Assembly: GCA_001953115.1 (NCBI GenBank) | Contig: LSSL01007669.1 | Coordinates: 1-11,473, forward strand | Origin: Smittium mucronatum | Taxonomy: Eukaryota; Kickxellomycota; Harpellomycetes; Harpellales; Legeriomycetaceae | DNA: 11,473 bases | Direction: 5' to 3' | Part shown: piece after piece, positions 1 through 8,390 of the stretch | Numbering within the stretch: position 1 is the stretch's first letter | Layout: each line of letters begins with the position of its first letter | The notes under the pieces: generated by a model | Told to the model about the DNA's origin: nothing | What the model saw: only the letters and a program-made list of their open reading frames with translations | Databases searched by the model: none | Translations under genes and position numbers: made by a program

Positions 1-60
1 TTTTTATTTTGTAACTCTTGAGAACATGGCAGTCCCCATATAGCTCACAAGGTTTTGGAA
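1..60 (-). pseudogene. Start of SWIM zinc finger of the MULE relic, truncated by the window
   Basis: The frame reads IWGLPCSQEL (41-12), matching the GLPCxH block of SWIM zinc fingers at the C-terminus of FAR1/MULE proteins. The upstream Cys position is now TGA (45-47), and the expected His after GLPC is Gln (CAA, 18-20). Both ligand losses agree with a dead gene. The rest of the C-terminus lies outside the window. Confidence 0.6.
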
Positions 61-315
61 CGTTCTGGAATTCGATTTTTTTTAGTCGAATGAATTAATT
101 TTTGATATTTTTCATCTATTATAATAAATGAATATACTGATATTTTTCTGACTACTTGGGCGTAAATTTGTCGATTTAAGTGATGAGTTATTCTAATATT
201 ATCTAAACTTATCTGATTTCATATGTTATTATATTAGTTTTCGAAAGCCAGATTTATGCTTTCATAAAATTTCAACAGATCTCCGATTGAAACTCTTAGA
301 TATTTTTTTAAAACA

Positions 316-880
316 GCATGTGATTCTATAAATCTTGAATTATTCTTTATCCAAAAATTAAATTCCTATTATTCAAGCGAAAAAAAAGTTTTTTTTATAT
401 GGAATCAAAGTTTTTTTTAAATAAATTAAAAAACGGAAAACTATGAGTTTTCCAAAAAAAAAATCTTCATTATGTTTTTCGATCCCTGAAATATATTTTA
501 TTGACATAATTTTGTTTTGATCTCTCAAAATCTTCTCCCTTTTTTCTACTTTAATTTTCATATTTTCCATACCCCTAATAAAAAATTTATTAATATGCCA
601 GATAAATATTAAATTTTTGGATTCAGGATTTTTTTTTTTTTAATAACATTTATTAGAACCAAGTCTCTGTCAATAAATATAGATTTAGGACTCTCGACTT
701 CAGAGTATCTTTCCTTAAAATTTCTATAGCCCATTCGAAATCTTGATTTGATTCTTTTTTCAACAAAGTAAAATTTGAATAAAAATTATCTCCGGTGCTA
801 GAGATCCCAACTTAAACAAGCAGAGGCTTATTGAACCAGTTTTTCTTATACATACTATTTATCAATAAAACATGAGAATT
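316..880 (-). pseudogene. DDE catalytic core of the MULE relic
   Basis: The MULE fold uses two Asp and one Glu. The family block usually written as VLLLDxTYKTN appears here as VLLINSMYKKN, so the first catalytic Asp has become Asn (codon AAT, 857-859). The second Asp is kept in IDRDLVL (GAC, 669-671). The Glu of the (V/I)ESxH block is kept in SRFIESHAVLKK (GAA, 324-326). The W-H-I motif after the second Asp is present (592-600). The frame changes near 690-705, again at a T13 run (629-641), and again around 373-365. The longest ATG-started piece of this core is 373-570; it is not a separate gene. Confidence 0.8.
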
Positions 881-955
881 TTTCTTAGACAGATCAATAC
901 AATTCTCAAATGAGAAAATTAAGCCTACCAATCTTTCATCTTGATCAATTTCATA

Positions 956-984
956 TTTTATTTTTATTTTTATTTTTATTTTTT
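956..984. repeat. TTTTTA microsatellite inside the transposase relic
   Basis: About four to five units of TTTTTA (plus strand) lie between the LGGKYPASAF segment and the YEIDQDERL segment of the MULE relic. In the frame used downstream they read as alternating Lys-Ile codons on the minus strand. The repeat sits where the family has an acidic and aromatic stretch, so it probably expanded after the gene died. Confidence 0.85.
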
Positions 985-1222
985 ATCCATTAATATTTTG
1001 ATAAATGCTGAAGCTGGATATTTACCACCAAGTTTTTTTTAATCAGCTAGTACTCAAATAGTTTTAGACAGACCTAGAAAAAACCAATCCTTTAGGAAAA
1101 TCTTTATTTATGAGGCTTATCATCTTTCAGGGTGGGACCCCAACATTAGATATACTGCTAATGATATCTTTTTCGCCATCATCCAGATTTTTTTTATGTA
1201 TGGAGTATAATTTAAGATCAAT

Positions 1223-1524
1223 ATCATGATTACGACTTAGATCCATTATTTCAACTAACCTTTTTTTTTACTTTAATGAACCCGTTAATTCCAAAAGGGC
1301 AATTCAATAATTTAGTTACAGTTCTTCTAATTCTGTTTTCCTCATTGAGGTTAAGTTTGTTACGGTATACTCCATCTTTAAAAAAAGAAAAATAATAATT
1401 CTTTATTGCAAATTTTTATTTTGACTGAAAATCCTTCACTAAAAGATATATTTTGTATTGTGAAAGTTAGATCATCTCTTATTTTAAACTCAAGACCAAT
1501 CGATAAATCAACCACTATTATTAA
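1223..1524 (-). pseudogene. FAR1-like zinc-binding N-terminal region of the MULE relic
   Basis: This part would bind the transposon ends. Three frames follow one another. The first (1524-1381) contains FSEGFSVKIKICNKE. The second (1379-1262) contains KDGVYRNK, then RRTVTKLLNCPFGINGFIK. The third (from 1258) contains LVEIMDLSRNHDID. The Cys of NCPF (1299-1301) and the NHD triplet (1223-1231) match the usual zinc-ligand layout of FAR1 domains, in which a CP(F/W) motif is followed by HNHD. The first frame change lies on an A7 run (1380-1386) and the second on a T9 run (1261-1269). In each case removing one base would restore the frame. Confidence 0.75.
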
Positions 1525-4027
1525 TTATAAAATAAGATCGATTTAAAAATTCTAATTTAAAAAAATTATCATAAATATTTACTAGTCGGTTTAAAATGAT
1601 TTTTATAACAGATAGAAATTCGATATAAATATTAACGAGTAACTTTATATAGAAATACTTTTTTTAAAAGCCAAATAATTCACATTTGGACATTACTTTG
1701 ATTGTAAATTAATCAAAATAAACCAATCAGTAACGAGAATGTAATAAAAAATGTCCAATTGAGAAAGATCTTTTTATAGGTGTGAAAAAGTAAAAAGATG
1801 GTGTGTAAATTCCATATTCTTTATTTATATTTATAAAACAATCTCTATAACTTTAGGTTTTAAAAGAAATTAATAATTCTTGCTAAGAAGTCTTGTAAAT
1901 TATTTTACGCGATGGAGGAAATGAAAAGACTTGAAAGAATATATGTCCATTAAATTAGACATAAATTTTTTTTAAAAGCATTAATATGAACTTCAAAATA
2001 ATAGCTGAAGTGAAATTGAACTTAGTACTAGGCTCATTATTCAAATAAAATTTATCAAATTTATCAGAAAAGATTATATGTAGCTTTATTTTTTAAATAC
2101 AAATCAATAACTTGTAAATAAAAACAGTTATAAATCCAACTGAAGTTGGTAAAATTTCCAGAACATTTTAATAAAAAATTTAATTTTAGATATGAAATGT
2201 ATATCTTTTATTCAACAGAGAAATCGAATTGATGATAGAATATTTAGTAAAGTATATAAAAAATTTATAAAAAAAAAATCATCACTTAATTTTGAAGCCC
2301 TAATAAGTTGCTATAATTTTAATTTATCGCTTTTTTTTTTTGTTTTTTTACTATTATATACACTCGTTTCCTTATTATAATATTCTATGTATATTATTCA
2401 ATTAGATAAATTTATTTAATATGCTATAATCTTTTAATAATAATAAAAACTATAACATACTATTTTTTATAGCTATTTTTGAAATGATATGAACTTTGGT
2501 AAATCTTATATAAATATAAAATCATTATAAGGATAAATTTATTCTATTAAATTTAAAATCATACATTCTTGATTTATCCAATCTGTAAATATAAGTTAGT
2601 TAATATAAAAATATTTATTTTTTTAAAAATTTAAATATTATTTTCATATCAAATCAGTGAAAACTAAATAAATTGATAATATTTTTCCTTAAAAAAAATA
2701 TTCTTAAATGCGTTTTTTCTTTATCGGAATGTGTTAAAGTTGTATAGATCTTTTATATATACATAGTTAGAATTCTTTAAAAAATATTAATTTACAGCTT
2801 CTCTTAATTTTAATGGATTTGAAAATATTTAATGATCACATAGGCCTCAATTTTTATTTGCGTTCACAAATTGAAAATTTGATTTTCATAATAGAAATAT
2901 ATGATACTATAAATCAATTCTAAAATTCCCTTATATAATAATAATGATATTTTTCACATTTAATTATAGTATTTAGTTTTAGCTGTTATATTATTAAATG
3001 CTTTATAAAAATCACATTTGGATTTATAATCAGAATTACAAACCGTTCCATAGTATTTTAAATAATAATTTAGTCGAGATCCTAATAATTGTCAAGAATT
3101 AACCATCTAAAAACGACGTACATAAAAAAAAAAAATTATTGAAAACTCAATTCTTAAATTCATACATTCTAATCAAATCAGACTGATAAAAAATAAAGTC
3201 CATAACTTTTAAACATTTATACTAATTAAGCCTGTATTTTACTTAAGTGAAATTTATTAATTTGATTGTAAGATATAAAGAAGAGGCATTTTTAGAGTTA
3301 AATTTACGGTATTATAAAGTTTCATTCTTGCCATTAATATGTTATTTATTTTGTTTGGTTACAGAATTCTATCAAAAGCATGATTATTTTTTTCTCTTCA
3401 GAATAAAAAAAAATTAATATTATAAAAGTATTTATTAAATAATAAATATCTGACAAAGAAACTGACTATATTACCCGTAAAATTTCACAAATATTTCGCC
3501 GATAAAAGTTATAAAATCATTTTCTTACAAAGTGCTCTTCTGTTTAAACCGAGTTTTATTTTCATGATTGAAAATCTTTATTTATTTTATTTACAATAGA
3601 TAATTTTTTTGATTAAAAAATCTTAAATTTCAGTTTTTTGGGATTTTGATAAAGAAATATTGGCTACATAATTAAAAAGATATACAATATTTAATGAAGC
3701 ATAAAATTTTTCTAAAAGATTTTTAAGAAGATATAATAATGAAAAATACCCAGAAAAGATTTTTTTATGCTCCTACAGAAACAAAATAGTTATTAGCTAT
3801 ATCAGTTAGAAAATAAATTCGGATAAGCTATTTCCATTGATCTAATTATAAAAAATATAGTATAAGATCCGTCGATATTTCCTTTATGAACAAAAAAAAT
3901 AAGAAATATTTATTTATATTTTTTGAAATAAGATACATTATTATTAAATAAATAAAATAGAAGAGATTTTATCACATTTACTCATCATCTAAAATTGAGA
4001 TATCTTAATATGGTTTAGGGGCTTAAT
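1525..4027. other. AT-rich stretch without recognisable gene
   Basis: About 2.5 kb upstream of the MULE relic. Both strands were read for conserved protein blocks and none was recognised. Stop-free frames such as 2192-2380 (plus) and 3455-3588 (plus) have the length and residue make-up expected by chance at this composition. Small inverted repeats occur at 1686-1758 and 1942-1963. No transposon end matching the relic could be fixed. Confidence 0.6.
1686..1758. repeat. Nested short inverted repeats
   Basis: TTGGACATT (1686-1694) is the exact reverse complement of AATGTCCAA (1750-1758). Inside it, TTTGATT (1697-1703) pairs with AATCAAA (1711-1717). It lies about 160 bp upstream of the first readable codon of the MULE relic. 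It could be remnant terminal sequence or chance; nothing further supports a function. Confidence 0.4.
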
Positions 4028-4494
4028 ATTTTACTTTTTCAAGTACATTAGACTAAAATTTTATACAGAGTTTTAATATTCTTGGTTGATAGTAGTGGAG
4101 TCAGTCATATTGATTTGGAAGACATCGATTCCAGAGGAGTATCATCTCTAAACAGGAGGAACCGATCTTTTAGCACAGCTGAGACATATTCTAGTGCACA
4201 AGTTTAGCTTTCGATAGTCAGACAGATCTCGGCGTCTAACAGCTATTTTTAGGAAAGCCGTGTCTATCAATCCTAAGTTTGGGTAGGAGCTTAATTTTAT
4301 TAATCCTATTATAAGTAGGCTCTGAATAAGAGCTGAGTAGTTTCAATGAATAATTTTTCCTTTAAAAAGAGCTTAATTCTTGACTTTATGTAACCTCGGT
4401 CATCCATTCTACTTGAAGCAATGCCAGGGGGGTTCTTTAGGTTGGTAGGTTTCACCCTTTATCGTGGGTACGTAGCCGGTAGTCCGGCAGAAAA
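4028..4494. other. GC-rich island of unknown nature
   Basis: G+C counted over 4081-4500 is 168 of 420 bases (40%), while flanks are near 20%. I do not recognise it. On the plus strand one frame is stop-free at 4052-4204 and contains VDSSGVSHIDLEDIDSRGVS, with purine-rich first codon positions. On the minus strand two overlapping frames are open: 4458-4312 (with GIASSRMDDRGYIKSRIK) and 4342-4151 (with RRRDLSDYRKLNLCTRIC). At 40% G+C such open lengths are not decisive. RNA-like stems are also present: GCCGG/CCGGC at 4475-4488, TCCTA/TAGGA at 4271-4288, and AGACA..CGGC with GCCG.TGTCT at 4220-4265. Candidates are a recent insertion that has not yet drifted to AT, a structured RNA, or an exon. 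No rRNA, tRNA, SRP RNA or group I/II intron core was found. Confidence 0.55.
4475..4488. repeat. GC hairpin at the 3' border of the island
   Basis: GCCGG, loop TAGT, CCGGC: a perfect five-base-pair all-GC stem with a four-base loop, seven bases before the last GCTTAAT copy. It is the strongest small GC stem in the window. Confidence 0.6.
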
Positions 4495-4501
4495 GCTTAA
4501 T

Positions 4502-6200
4502 TTATTATAAATAATAGTCTTTTCTATACGAATTTTTTTTTAATATTTTTTTGTCATATTTTTTAATGAAGTAATCTTGTCATAAAATTTTGTGATAAAA
4601 AAAATAGATAATTTTCTATAGATCTTCACCTATAATTATAGTTTAAAAAGTAAATAAATAAAAAAGTCTTAAAATTGTAATAAAAAAATTTCCTCGTGAT
4701 TATAATCTTTAAAAAATTTGTAATTCTTTTCTCAAGTTGCCTCATTTCTGAAAAAAATTGACATATCGTAATAGTAGGTTTTTTTTTAATTCTTGCCCGC
4801 TTGGATTCAAAAAAAAATAAAAATAAAAATTCATTAAAATTATAAGTGAACACACATAATTAAAATTTTGTAAAAATATTTCATCTTGAATAAACCAAGA
4901 AAAAGGATCCAGATTAAGATACCAGCGCGCTTAGTTTTATAAAAATTCAATATTTTTGGGAGAAATTTAAATTTTCATCATTTATATGTTACATTTTTTT
5001 CATAAGATAAAATTCTTTCAAAGCTTTTATAATTCATAAATTAAAATAATTGGAGTTTTTTGAGCCCATTGATTTTTGGCTTGTAACTTGATAATTCAAT
5101 TTGGGCTAATAAATAGGTAAGTAAATAGAAAGATTTATTTAATAGATGGATTTTTTTTATGTTCAAAAATACTGGATATTTGGGAGGTTTTTTTCATGAC
5201 TAAAATTTTTTCGATATTTAAACCATTAATTAATATAATATTTAATAATTTATAAGTTAATAAATATGGATTAGAATCTGTATTTAAAAAAATATACACA
5301 TTTTCCTATTATAAATTTATTTTTTTAATGATTATTTAAATTATCCTAATTCTTTACACATTAATTCCATTTAAGCTGTTACATATTAATGAAGTAGTAA
5401 AAATTTAATAGAAGAGTGCCGGTCTTTGAAGATAATCTCTTATTTAAATGATTATATGCTATGATTTTATGATCTGAGTTATTTCACTTAATTCTGTATA
5501 ATATTCACATTTTTTCGGAAATTTAGTTTATAATTTAGTAAACGTAATTATTCTAAACATTAAAAAATTGAAAAAATCATTTAAAAATCTGAAATTTTTG
5601 GCGAAAATCTGAAAAAAAATTGATAATCTCAAAAAATTAAGACAAAAATGCAAATATATTATTTCAACCAATAATTTTAAAATATTAATAAAAAAAAGTC
5701 TGAAAAAAAAACGAGGTAAATAAAGATAACCCATGAAATTCAAATTTTGCTTAAACGAGCCAAAGTTTAAATATAATAATTTTTGATTCAAATAATTTAA
5801 GAAAAATTATTTTGATATTGTAATAGAGATCTAATATTATTGATGATTCAATATCTAAGAATACAATATCTATTATCATTTTAATTTTTTTTAAAACTAT
5901 AAGACATTGGAGTATAAGTGATATTGTAGAATCTTTTTGATATTATTACAAATTATATTATACTTTTAGTATGAATTTGTAAGTGTTTTTTATATTAAAA
6001 TTTTATAATTAATAAATTCGGGTAATTAATAAATTTATAATTTCTTAATAAATAAAACAAAACAATGGCGGATCTATGTAAAACTTATGGTATTAAAATA
6101 ATATTAACACAATTTACAAAAAATTAAACTAAATCAACACCTCACCATTGATTATATTTTTAAATATCAAAAAATTATGCATCTTAAAAATATTCAACGC
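4502..6200. other. AT-rich stretch without recognisable gene
   Basis: Nothing coding was recognised on either strand. The two minus-strand frames at 4626-4853 and 5528-5791 (75 and 87 codons) are rich in Phe, Leu, Asn and Ile, as expected from A-rich plus-strand DNA, and show no family motif. The opposite strand of 5528-5791 would be Lys-rich, also without a motif. Small features are an inverted repeat at 5063-5107 and a direct repeat AATTAATAAATT at 6007-6018 and 6024-6035. Confidence 0.6.
5063..5107. repeat. Short imperfect inverted repeat
   Basis: AGCCCATTGA (5063-5072) pairs with TCAATTTGGGCT (5096-5107) if two T bases bulge out, leaving a 23-base loop. It is GC-richer than its surroundings. 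It is not followed by a T run that would suggest a terminator. Confidence 0.4.
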
Positions 6201-6560
6201 TTGAATAAAAAAAAACTTAATTGAATTCCTCAGTTACATCAACTACATTAACCCGCTAAATCTTCAAGCACCTAAATTCTATAGATATCTCAACTACAAC
6301 AGCTACCTCAACTACTTCAAAAACATCATCTACCTCAACTATTTCAACCACCTCAATTAATTCAACATATTTTAAAATCTCATTACATTCAACTAATTCA
6401 ACTAATCAATCACTATAACCACCATAAAATCTTTTAAATTTTGACGATTTTTAAGACACTCAACACTTCTCCGGTTAAAATAAACACAGCACTTCCAACT
6501 CACTAAGATCACTTAAAATATTCAACAGCCCCAAAATATTTAATACCTATTATATTTTTC
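6201..6560 (+). repeat. Cytosine-rich, guanine-poor degenerate TCAACT tract; would read Ser/Thr-rich
   Basis: The plus strand here is rich in A, C and T with almost no G: one G in 6301-6360 and none in 6361-6420. Degenerate units of TCAACTAC(C) recur. Between 6230 and 6412, fourteen of the TCA triplets start in the same codon phase, and ACT, ACA or ACC often follows. In that phase the DNA is stop-free from 6260 to 6415 (TAA at 6257-6259 and 6416-6418) and reads with blocks such as STTTATSTTSKTSSTSTIST. There is no start codon. Either this is a remnant of a Ser/Thr-rich low-complexity coding segment, such as a surface or mucin-like protein, or a decayed minisatellite whose unit is a multiple of three. 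Confidence 0.6.
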
Positions 6561-7079
6561 ATAACTTTTACTGCCTCAAAAAATCTCAAAAAATCATTTA
6601 ATTATATAATTTAGTTTAATTATTTAGCCACATCTAACAAATAAAAAATTTGAAATTATTCAGCTTTATGAACTCTTTTATATCTTCAAAATCATCAATC
6701 ATTTCTAACTAGTAATTAATTCTTACTCATCTACTCATCAAATAATTTATTATTTACTGAGTACTCTTCTAAAAAAAAATTATAAATTAATTTCAATAAA
6801 ATACGTTTTTTACTATATTTTTCTTAAATTTTTTTATGTTAAAAATTAAAATGCAATTACTTTTTTTCTTTATTAAAAACACTTATTGATTTTTTTATAG
6901 TAAATACTTAGTTTAGATATTGTGTATTGAAAATAAACTTAATGGTATATTATAAAGAAGACAAAAAAAAAAATTTAGGTTCGAGTTAACTTTTAATTTT
7001 TTTGTTATCAATTATTTTTTCAGGTAATAATATAATTCTAATATAATCTTTCTTTTTATTTTCAAGAGAAATTTATACA
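6561..7079. other. AT-rich stretch without recognisable gene
   Basis: I see no gene, RNA or clear repeat. A pyrimidine-rich run ending in CAG around 7000-7023 resembles a splice acceptor, but no adjoining exon could be supported. Confidence 0.5.
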
Positions 7080-7099
7080 AATGATTGCATTTCATCATT

Positions 7100-7370
7100 T
7101 TCAAAAAAAAAAAATGCGTGTTTTATGTGTATTATTACATGTGGATATACATGGAATAATACGTAAAAATGTACTATCATGCTTAAATCTAGCTTTTGAA
7201 TCAAAACTTTCAAAGACTAGAATATTTATTATCTATGATATTTCTTTGATTAATCAATCCTAAGGTTCTTTATCTAGAATCTTAATAGTATAATTATCTT
7301 GGTTTTTTTTAATGGGATAAAAATCAAATTTACTCATTTTAATGCTTAAAATTTCATTGTATTCGGTTTT
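7100..7370 (-). pseudogene. Damaged SWIM-like C-terminal region of the second Mutator-like relic
   Basis: One frame (7370-7263, ended by TAG) reads ILSIKMSKFDFYPIKKNQ followed by DNYTIKILDKEP. It resembles the beta-strand lead-in that precedes the CxC of SWIM fingers in MuDR proteins. After a shift, a frame ending near 7105 contains FLRIIPCISTCNN (about 7172-7134), where IPC is followed by Ser-Thr-Cys instead of the usual IPCxH. The zinc ligands are incomplete. The plus-strand frame 7081-7263 is only the antisense of this piece. Confidence 0.45.
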
Positions 7371-7569
7371 TTTCTAAATCATAGATATTTTTTTTATCTT
7401 TTTATTCGAATATTGATTTATAAAATATTGAAAAAATCGATGACATAGGAGTAATTTTATTTTACTAAATTCTACTTAACAGTTCCTTAATACCTTTTGG
7501 AGGTATCTTTAGTAGATATCAAAGAATAAAAAAAGGTCCCTCGAACCAATTTTGGAATATTTTTATAGC

Positions 7570-7592
7570 TTTTTTTTTTTAAAAAAAAAAAA
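7570..7592. repeat. T11-A12 homopolymer palindrome
   Basis: Eleven T bases are followed directly by twelve A bases. It lies within the poorly preserved middle of the second transposase relic and is prone to replication slippage and to sequencing length error. Confidence 0.8.
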
Positions 7593-7812
7593 TATCAGAA
7601 ATGAATCCAAAGTTTCTCGATTTTGACATGATCAATTTTGAAGGGAGCCCAAATACATTTATTTCATAAAATATTTGCCTCCTGTAAATTTATTGATATA
7701 AATATTCTCTGAATTTTTTCTTATTTTAACTAATATACTCTATATATATTTTTTATCATTTAACCAACAGTTTGACCTGATAATTTCTGCATGGAATATT
7801 TTTTAGCTTTTG

Positions 7813-7837
7813 GTATCTGATTCGCTGAATCAGATAC
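7813..7837. repeat. Perfect 11-bp stem, 3-base loop palindrome
   Basis: GTATCTGATTC (7813-7823), loop GCT, GAATCAGATAC (7827-7837). It overlies the SDSANQI motif of the second transposase relic, read on the minus strand. Outside the stem a G.T pair and a T-A pair could extend it. No T run follows that would make it a bacterial-type terminator, and the context is not prokaryotic. Confidence 0.75.
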
Positions 7838-8390
7838 TAGATTATCTTAAGACATTTTTAATCTGTATTTTTCCTGCTTTATTTAGTAATGCTTCGAAAT
7901 CCCAGCGGTAATACTCATTTTATTTTCTACTCACCAGAAATGTTAAAATTAGACTGAATTTCCACTTGATATCTGTTAACTCCGTTATCACTGCAGAATA
8001 TGCTCCTTTAAAAATCTTTAATTTCGAATCATTATGTAAATTTGTTCATAAGAAAAAAATTTGGTCATTTTTTTAGATTTAACTAAAAATTTAATATCTC
8101 CAAGAACCGAAAAATAATCCACAAAATATGCACCATTTTCAGGGTTAGAAAATCGTAAAAGTTTTTTTTCCAGATTCTTGATGGTTAAATTTTTCAATTT
8201 TTTATCATCTTTTTTTTTATTTTATCTAAACATATTGATATTTTTTTTCATTTACACTTTATTAAAATTTGAAATGGACTCAATACATACTCTGAGTTTT
8301 CCCGAAATATATTTTAAATTTTTTTCTAATTGTAAAATTTACAATAGTCAGATTGTGGTTTTGAGTAGTGATATTTTATAGGGATTCATA

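Larger units (their letters stand above)
1..1524 (-). pseudogene. Decayed FAR1/MULE-type (Mutator-like) transposase, C-terminus cut by window edge
   Basis: The reverse strand reads, in at least six pieces joined by frameshifts, as a transposase of the Mutator-like (MULE) family with an N-terminal FAR1-type DNA-binding region. Such enzymes cut and rejoin transposon ends with a DDE catalytic core in the nucleus. Domain order is as expected: FAR1-like region (1223-1524), a linker containing NVGVPP (1147-1130), the core strand block VLLINSMYKKNWFNKPLL (871-818), VGISSTGDNF (811-782), DFEWAIEIL (742-716), IDRDLVLINV (674-645), FIWHINKFF (606-580), SRFIESHAVLKKYL (338-297) and the SWIM start (1-60). 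Pieces lie in the right order and at believable spacing, which chance would not give. Stops inside conserved blocks include TGA at 1127-1129, TAA at 812-814, TAA at 234-236, TGA at 219-221 and TGA at 45-47. No start codon was found; the first frame opens at 1524 after a stop. Family identity is by motif memory, not a search. Confidence 0.85.
4021..4501 (+). repeat. Four same-strand copies of GCTTAAT bounding and dividing the GC island
   Basis: Copies lie at 4021-4027, 4289-4295, 4371-4377 and 4495-4501. The last three share an extended form (A/G)AGCTTAATT. The outer two sit almost exactly at the borders of the GC-rich island, and the inner two divide it into blocks of about 260, 75 and 117 bases. 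At 80% A+T fewer than one copy would be expected in this length by chance. They could be target-site duplications from repeated insertions, or processing or junction signals. Confidence 0.5.
7080..8390 (-). pseudogene. Decayed second Mutator-like (MuDR-like) transposase
   Basis: The reverse strand carries a second transposase relic, different in sequence from the one at 1-1524. Frame one runs from about 8386 to 8021 with three TAA or TGA stops before 8300 and two more TAA at 8252-8254 and 8222-8224; its last 67 codons are open and include LEKKLLRFSNPENGAYF. The Asn-Pro-(Gly/Glu) block preceding the core is typical of MuDR-type proteins. Frame two (8030-7923) contains KLKIFKGAYSAVITELTD, matching the (Y/F)KG...AV..D.N strand. 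After a TAA at 7920-7922 the same frame gives NEYYRWDFEALLNKAG (7919-7872), the E..WxWF..L helix. A further frame shift gives LVSDSANQIPKA (7840-7805), matching the SDR.KGI.xA block with the second Asp. The middle (7800-7380) is too decayed to align by eye; the C-terminus follows. No start is proposed. Family call is by motif memory. Confidence 0.68.

Noticed and set aside
1..60. Similarity of this GC-richer stretch to the peptidyl-transferase region of large rRNA or to U6 RNA
   Set aside because: The reverse strand continues the MULE frame through GLPC, which explains the composition better; the rRNA and U6 resemblance does not extend.
1138..1165. ATTAGATATACTG resembling the ATTAGATACCCTGG word of small-subunit rRNA
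   Set aside because: It lies within the readable MULE frame on the other strand and has no rRNA context.
2192..2380. 62-codon plus-strand frame with a hydrophobic end resembling a membrane segment
   Set aside because: The hydrophobic end is simply translated poly-T; there is no supporting motif or neighbour.
3455..3960. Long plus-strand reading with only TAA and TAG stops, suggesting a code where these mean Gln
   Set aside because: Stop density is close to the random expectation and no family motif appears. In the clear MULE relic, TGA as well as TAA interrupts conserved blocks, so a simple reassigned code does not rescue the genes.
4082..4135. tRNA-like A-box and B-box words (TGGTTGATAGTAGTGG and ATCGATTCC)
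   Set aside because: No acceptor, anticodon or T-arm stem can be formed, and a TTTT run soon after would end a Pol III transcript inside the island.
5528..5791. Longest ATG-started frame (87 codons, minus strand)
   Set aside because: At about 80% A+T a rough estimate expects such a length with fair probability across six frames; residues are Phe/Leu/Asn/Ile-rich with no motif.
7081..7263. Plus-strand frame of 60 codons with moderately complex sequence
   Set aside because: It is the antisense of the SWIM-like end of the second Mutator relic.
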